Assembly (NCBI GenBank): GCA_027576995.1
Contig: JANBQC010000712.1
Span: 1-13,007, forward strand
Length of the DNA: 13,007 nt
Source: Dimargaris cristalligena
Lineage: Eukaryota; Kickxellomycota; Dimargaritomycetes; Dimargaritales; Dimargaritaceae
Direction of reading: 5' to 3'
In this document: in pieces, positions 7,951 through 13,007 of the stretch
How positions within the stretch are numbered: position 1 is the stretch's first letter
Layout: each line of letters begins with the position of its first letter
Translations under genes and position numbers: made by a program
Notes under the pieces: model-generated
Seen by the model: only the letters and a program-made list of their open reading frames with translations
Databases searched by the model: none
Told to the model about the DNA's origin: nothing

Positions 7951-8863
7951 CTAGTCTCTACTGTTTTTGATTTTATCCTTTTGTGACTTAATCCAGTTCT
8001 TGCGCCGGTCTGTCCAACCATGCCAACCTTCCACCCGGCTATATTGGATGCACCAAGCCCGCAAACCACCAAACTTTTTTTCGAAATGCTGGGTATGCGT
8101 CCTTCTATCCCCCAGTGTCGAATTTAGTCGGGGGTTCTCATTTGGGCCATGGTCATTGTAGTAGGTTTCGATCAGTTCATTGCCAGCCATCGGTATCACC
8201 GGGGTATCACTGTTTTCTTCAGTGTTGAGGTTCGTGGATGAACCGAGCGTAGCCGATGGAGAGAGGTGCATGGGACAATGGTCGGGCACTTGCTGCAGAT
8301 AGGGACTGTCCTTGTGATTAGGCGGGGTAGGCATCTGGCTAATTATTTGGCTGCCGGTAGTTTCCATGCTATCCTTACTTGAAGGCTTTCGCAGAATGGT
8401 GGGAAACCGGACCTGTGATTCGGAGGGAGTCGTTGTCATTGGCGAATGATTTATTTCTTCATCGCTAGAGCGAATGTCGTCCAAGTGCTGGATGTTAATA
8501 GCACTGACACCTTCGGGGAAAGCGCTGATATCGAGTGCGTCGTAATATACGGTTTCACTAGAACTATCGGCTTGGAGATACTTATTGCTCAACCCCCCCA
8601 ACGAACTCCGAAGCCGTACCCTCTACCACCTGCTCGGGGTGTTGTTCGCCAATTGTACTGCGTTCACCGTCGCTTGTTTCGTAAATGTTCGATAATCCCC
8701 AGGGTTTAGTGTTAAAATCCGGGTTCAGTGAATTTCCCGATAGCCCGTTTAAAAGCAATGACAGTGGGACGTCATCGGTGTCGGCTTGTGGACGAAGATG
8801 TCCACCAACGGTATATCCCGTGGCCAGAACCAGCGCAAGAAGAGTGGCGTAGGAAATGTGCAT
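7951..8863 (-). CDS. Unrecognised secreted protein, reading frame shifted at a 7-G run
   Basis: The start ATG is at 8861-8863, with G at -3 and a TATA box about 62-70 bases upstream. Residues 1-21 (MHISYATLLALVLATGYTVGG) form a clear signal peptide. The first frame runs to TAA at 8582. A second frame overlaps it and continues to TAG/TGA-free sequence down to 7951. The two join cleanly if the run of seven C on the + strand (8593-8599; seven G in the coding strand) held six, giving about 303 residues. The mature protein is Ser/Thr/Asp/Pro-rich and looks disordered. It ends in a basic, Trp-rich segment (GGLRAWCIQYSRVEGWHGW, then a Lys/Arg-rich tail). Cys are few. I do not recognise the family. 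A homopolymer sequencing error, a fresh frameshift mutation or programmed slippage are all possible. Codon and CpG use match the lipase gene and contrast with the island to the left. Confidence 0.7.
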
Positions 8864-8923
8864 GACTTAACGTCGGAGTAAAGAGGATCCGACAGGTGAA
8901 AATGTAGGTAACCCAAATGCAAG

Positions 8924-8933
8924 CTATATAAAT
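8924..8933 (-). promoter_or_regulatory. Probable TATA box of the secreted-protein gene
   Basis: The minus strand reads ATTTATATAG, ending about 62 bases before the start codon at 8863. Position and sequence suit a fungal core promoter. It supports the choice of the 8863 ATG. Confidence 0.5.
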
Positions 8934-11900
8934 GCGTAAACAGACCTGTTCCAAGAGCGAAATAGGGTCATAAATAACAGAGGGTCTATTGATAAGGTAA
9001 AGAGGGAATGTAGAGGGGCTATTTTATAAATAGGGAAATCCTGACATTTATATATACTATTTCTCAAGAGTTGCCTAGTTAGTCGGGCTTATATGAGTGT
9101 CCACTAGGGCGGAATGAAAGAACAATTTTCACAATGGGGAATTATTTTGGAACTCTCCACCCCAAAACAATATCGGAGAAGACACGGGGAGGAATGCAGC
9201 CGCTCCACCAATGGTTGTGCAATGGTTACAGCGGACCAATCCCCTTTATATTGTCTGATATAGTAGTCCGAACTGCTATATTTTAGATCTCGGTGTATAG
9301 TATGTGTTCTCTGTAGTGCGACCGCAAATGTGATGGGCATTGGCTAATGAAATAAAAAACGAAGAGAGGCACCATTTTATACCGATACCCATATCCCTGA
9401 CCTAGTCATCGAGTTACTTTCCCTCGGCCAACTCGCCTTGTTGCCATGCCGATGAAATGTACATTCGCAATTAGCCACCATCCAGGGCGGCCGAAACTGC
9501 GGTAAAATATAGGCCAGTCCTGGTGGTGACAAGCCTAGGTGCGCTGATGGAGAAATGCACCGATAGATTTAGGGCCAAACTAGCGGCGAATAACTTAACT
9601 CATTGTATAGGGGGCCTAGCCTAAAACGGGTGGCCAAACTGGACAGTTGAAGCGGACGTCGCTATCGAGGGTAACGAGAGGGCGCTACTCTTCTCCCATA
9701 CTCCAGGTGTCACAAAACTAGGGTGTACCCTATCCACTACCGTGCGGCAGTCCAAGTAGGACAGTCCAACTGGGCGAGGCACAACCTCGAATTCATCCCC
9801 CTTTCTTTGGCCAATTATTGTTAAAGACGTTTTTTTGGGGGGTGGAGGGGATTTCGCAGCTGGAGGGCTCCAATCATCCTATATATCGGGTAGTTATGGT
9901 CGGCTGGACTTTTCTACGCAGACAACACTGTCATAATTATCGAAAGTAGGGACATGGCCCACATATTGGACCGTGGGGCCAACGGTGTTTTTCTTTTGCT
10001 TTGCACCACTTATATCGCGTGGAGCCCTTTTGACGAGATGCTAACCAATGATATTTTTGCATTAGTTTTCTTTTGGCATTTTTTTGTCACGTTGGAGTGT
10101 AGTCGATTAATAAAAGGACATGGCATATGGGCTCTCCATGTGCTATATCATTTTGAATGGCCGCTGTTTTTAATAGTGTGCTAGTATCAAAGATATATAA
10201 TAGTAGTGCTGTAACAAGTAAGCTAGGCAGGGAATTTTTCCAATGTCAATTATGTTATCAAGACATAGGAAATTCGTGGTGGTATGTGTTATTTCGTAAT
10301 TTATGCCCTGTATCTCTGTTGGCTACCTAGAAATGCAATTGCTCGCTGCCTGTCTGGGTGGGGGCGACAGTACGAGGGCACGTTGGTGTGTCTCCTCCAT
10401 TGGCGGGGGCCGGTGATGTCCTAGGCACTGAATACTCGACATTAATTGGCGGTTGCAGTCCAAGGAACATATTGGTTGGAAGGAAAGTCCGATTTATCCG
10501 CTGCCAAATGGATCATAGAGCCAATCTGGCGGAACACACTCACTGTGCCGGGGTGCATCCATTTGTATCAAGGGATTCGGGGTTACCTACCCTTTCGAAA
10601 AGAAACATTCCTCGCTGGATATATGTGTCGGACCATTCGACAGTGCCACCAAGACTACCGCAATGGTGGTGTTAGTACGGTTGGCCTCCGTAGGACCCTC
10701 TATTCCCTGTTATTTTTTCAACTAGCAGTCAATATATCAACCCGTCCACATCTTTGCATACACTAGTGATATGAATTACATTGCGGACTATCCCCTTCAA
10801 TTCATTTCCAAAGCAACACTCGAGAATTAGAGTTAAATAATGGTCAATATTGAGGGAATGAGCGACGCTGTGGTCTTCCAGTACTGGGCCTTCCAACAGC
10901 CGTACTCCCTAAAAACCCTGCCCAGCTATATCCTTTACCCAAAATCTTATGCACTTTTTCGCACTTGGTTTAGATACGATGCCCATACTTGTATTATAAT
11001 TTTCTCGATTAAATAGTAACTGGGGCGCGAGTGCAAATAAAGATAGAGTGCCTATTAAACGAGGTTAGGTTGGTACACACCGATTGCGTATGGCACAGAC
11101 TGAGACATTTATGTATGGGAAATAACCAACTCGCAAATTCTACTACTTTTTCGGATTTCTTTTTGAGATGGGGAGGCTTAGCCAACCCTAGGTTTACATG
11201 TTTCGAGCGGGACTATACGGACCAAAAAAACGTATAGATAATGCACCTTGTTTATGACACCCACAGAGAGTTCACAGCATGGCGGAGAGCCCCTCAAAGT
11301 GGGTGAATAGCAAAAGTAGGGACCGTGGTTTTCCTAGAGATTTCCGTGGTAGAAAGCGGCCTTTAAATCTTATGATTTTTTCCTCTAACGTTACTCTTCC
11401 CCTATCGGCCGCCAATAGAAACCCAGTCTCCGGAAAAGCCCCTTCTCAAATCGAGTTGATAGGTTTAACAGATGAATACAATGAACGGCCATAGAATGGA
11501 AGCGATAAGTCGATGCAACGCATGTTGTCCAGTCGAACCTGCGGTGGTGAGGCCCCACCATAATTGGTCGAGGCCCTGTTCTATATACTTCATAGTCCTC
11601 TGTGGGACTACTTCCGGGTGCCGTTAATTCGGGGATGGGGTACTTCCCATGGTGCCTGTAGCTGACCCGCACATACTCAACCACTTTTCACGATGTCAAT
11701 TTTCGGGAGTGTTCAATCCCCCGTCCTCCTTCCCTAAAAAACCGGATATAAATATATACCGCTGAGGCTGCCACAAGACGGTTAAATCTACAACGACCCC
11801 CTAAGATTCCCTCATCTTTTTGTCTTTTTGCACATGGGTAGTTTCGACCTATTTCCAGTGTGCCATTGCATAAATCCAATAGTATTCATTATATTATTTT

Positions 11901-12002
11901 ACTGCGTGTGGGTAGATTTTGTCAACATTGGGCTTTTAAATTACCCACCCTGTATATCTGCTTTAACCATTCTTTCCCTGCCCGTTTGTTCGTATCGTTG
12001 CA
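8934..12002. other. 3.1-kb divergent intergenic region, no gene recognised
   Basis: This lies between two divergently transcribed genes. CpG frequency is normal, unlike the transposon island. Short open frames on both strands were read: 9104-9340 minus, 9954-10184 plus, 10358-10766 plus, 11279-11494 plus and 11391-11684 minus. None shows a recognisable domain, signal peptide or gene-like splicing. No tRNA, rRNA or repeat match was found. A T7-G6 run lies near 9829-9842. The stretch just before 12003 is pyrimidine-rich (CTTTAACCATTCTTTCCCTG), as in many fungal transcription start regions, and may include the lipase promoter and leader. Confidence 0.5.
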
Positions 12003-13007
12003 ATGGTAAGTGCCCACTTCTTCATTATCGACTCCAGCAAAATGGATATCATTCGGATAATCTTGTTTCCGCGTATATTGGCTATTGTGCATACCCATGA
12101 ACATAGTGCTTCCAAGGCATTTTTTATAGAAAATATATATTCACTGACGGTTTTTTTCTGGGGGGTATAATACCGTCCATTAGATTGGTTCCATTTACTT
12201 CGGATTACTGGGGCTATTACTATCGATTAATCCGATAGTCGGCTCACAAGGATTCGGAAATTGGCTTGTTAAGACTGGTTCGAAGGATGTATCTAACGAC
12301 TTGCCCAGTCGGTCACCGAAGTTGGTGAAGATTTCGGACAATGAAATAAATAAACTCAGGGTGTTCGCTGAGTAAGTTCAGTATAATATACATTAGTTAC
12401 CACATGGCTGCTTTGCTAAATACCCCATATCCCTATGTTCGGCTCGTATTCTTACTATCTCCATGACTAATTCTGCACTTCTTCGGGAACCCACTACTTT
12501 CTGTAATGGCGGGGCTGGGTCGCTCTCTTTTTAACACACCCTTGGTTAGATATGCCGCGGCGGCTTACGTTGATGTTACGGACTGGAAATGTGAACCATG
12601 TAAACACCTGGGCCGAACTGATGGCACGACTATCGTTCACCAGTTCAATAAGATCCACCCGTACATCCGGGGCTATGTGGCCCGCAACGAATCCAAGAAC
12701 CTCATGATATTGGCCTTCAGTGGTTCGAAAGAGATGTTTTCCTATGTGACGGATCTCCGACTGTTTAAAAAGTATTACCCTAAGGCTGTGAAGGGGTCTC
12801 GCGTTCATACGGGGTTTGCCGAATCGTATCAGGCGGGCCGGAGCGAGTTCTATGATACATTTTCGAAAGAATTGGAGTCTAGCCGGAACACTCGTATAGT
12901 AATTGTTGGACATTCCCTCGGTGGAGGTAAGTTCCGACCAATATGTCATTGATTTAAATTGGGTACCATTTGTTGTGAGGTTTTTTCCCCGCAATATCCA
13001 GTTTTCC
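12003..13007 (+). CDS. Secreted class 3 lipase (triacylglycerol lipase / esterase type), 3' end outside the window
   Basis: Predicted exons are ...12005, 12184-12371, 12550-12926 and 13002 onward. Exon 1 ends with ATG directly before GTAAGT. Exon 2 gives a signal peptide (MIGSIYFGLLGLLLSINPIV, likely cut after Ser22) and a linker ending KLVKISDNEINKLRVFA. The Glu codon is split GA|A across intron 2, leading into YAAAAYVDVTDWKCEPC. Later motifs are YVAR, the oxyanion-hole strand LAFSGS (FRGS in relatives), VHTGFAESY, and VGHSLGG with nucleophile Ser186. The Asp and His of the triad lie beyond the window. Such enzymes are extracellular and hydrolyse acyl esters. Val71 stands where Rhizomucor lipase has a Cys (SYC) that pairs near the C-terminus, while the CxxC (78, 81) is kept. 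About 190 residues are visible of a family usually near 300-400. A simple ATG at 12506 is less likely, because it lacks a signal peptide. Confidence 0.85.
12006..12183 (+). other. Predicted intron 1 of the lipase gene
   Basis: It starts GTAAGT and ends ATTAG. A CTGAC branch-like site lies at 12144-12148, followed by a run of seven T. The in-frame TAG at 12181-12183 forces the coding part of exon 2 to begin at or after 12184. Splicing here joins ATG to an open frame that starts with a signal peptide. The intron is phase 0 and 178 bases long. Confidence 0.6.
12372..12549 (+). other. Predicted intron 2 of the lipase gene
   Basis: It starts GTAAGT and ends GGTTAG. CTAAT (12467-12471) and TTAAC (about 12531-12535) are possible branch sites, and CTCTCTTTTT is the pyrimidine tract. 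Removal joins GA to A, restoring a Glu codon, and gives an uninterrupted lipase N-terminal region across the junction (FAE-YAAAAY). The intron is phase 2. Confidence 0.8.
12927..13001 (+). other. Predicted intron 3 of the lipase gene
   Basis: It starts GTAAGT immediately after the GHSLGG codons and is interrupted by in-frame stops. The candidate acceptor is ATATCCAG ending at 13001, preceded by a TTTTTTCCCC tract, giving 75 bases. The next exon would then continue with Val-Phe. An acceptor beyond the window cannot be excluded. Confidence 0.65.

Noticed and set aside
9104..9340. Minus-strand frame containing HRDLKYSS, reminiscent of a protein kinase catalytic loop
   Set aside because: Only 78 codons, with no glycine loop, VAIK lysine or DFG around it. 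The match is too short and is probably chance.
10358..10766. Two overlapping plus-strand frames of about 105 codons
   Set aside because: They overlap in different frames, have no signal peptide, domain or splice context, and look like chance open frames in GC-balanced DNA.
11520..11545. GGTTCGACTGG on the minus strand, similar to a tRNA B box
   Set aside because: The end does not match the B-box consensus, and no acceptor stem, A box or cloverleaf could be built around it.
11391..11684. Minus-strand 97-codon frame overlapping a plus-strand 71-codon frame
   Set aside because: The frames are on opposite strands and neither shows recognisable motifs or a promoter. Not supported as genes.
12006..12549. 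Introns 1 and 2 of the lipase gene have the same predicted length (178 bases)
   Set aside because: Their sequences do not look alike beyond the splice signals, so this is most likely coincidence rather than a duplicated intron.
12494..12994. Minus-strand frame of 166 codons opposite the lipase
   Set aside because: It is antisense to the lipase exon and crosses its introns. It reflects the codon composition of the real gene.

Overview
The window looks like nuclear DNA of a filamentous fungus, most likely an early-diverging (zygomycete-grade) lineage. The reasons are short GT-AG introns with CTGAC/CTAAT-like branch sites, a class 3 secreted lipase of the Rhizomucor/Rhizopus type, and a DIRS-like tyrosine-recombinase retrotransposon. 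Exact taxonomy cannot be read from the sequence.

Layout. Bases 1-129 are unassigned. Bases 130-6335 are a transposon island. LTR-like repeat copy 1 (217-866, + strand) has a TATA box, an AATAAA signal and 27-base inverted ends. A DIRS-like element lies on the minus strand (1113-5402) between 134-base direct repeats. It carries a Gag-like gene, an RT/RNase H/methyltransferase-like gene and a tyrosine recombinase, all broken by in-frame stops. A second, right-truncated copy of the LTR-like repeat follows at 5718-6335. Bases 6336-7950 are AT-rich and CpG-poor, and hold only a candidate decayed exon (6847-7176, minus).

From about 7960 the composition changes sharply: CpG becomes common. A minus-strand gene at 7951-8863 encodes an unrecognised secreted protein whose frame shifts at a 7-G run. 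A 3.1-kb divergent intergenic stretch with no recognisable gene follows. The last gene (12003 to beyond the end, + strand) is a secreted class 3 lipase that can be resolved into four exons. Its initiator ATG is apparently the last codon of exon 1, its signal peptide opens exon 2, and the GHSLG nucleophile elbow ends exon 3.

The two chromosomal genes are divergently transcribed and both appear secreted, but nothing shows that they cooperate. The main points of interest are: the DIRS-like element with plain LTR-like direct repeats; the loss of three catalytic aspartates of RT and RNase H, each by an apparent CpG-to-TpG change, while the recombinase catalytic residues survive; the abrupt CpG boundary; and the unusual first exon of the lipase gene.
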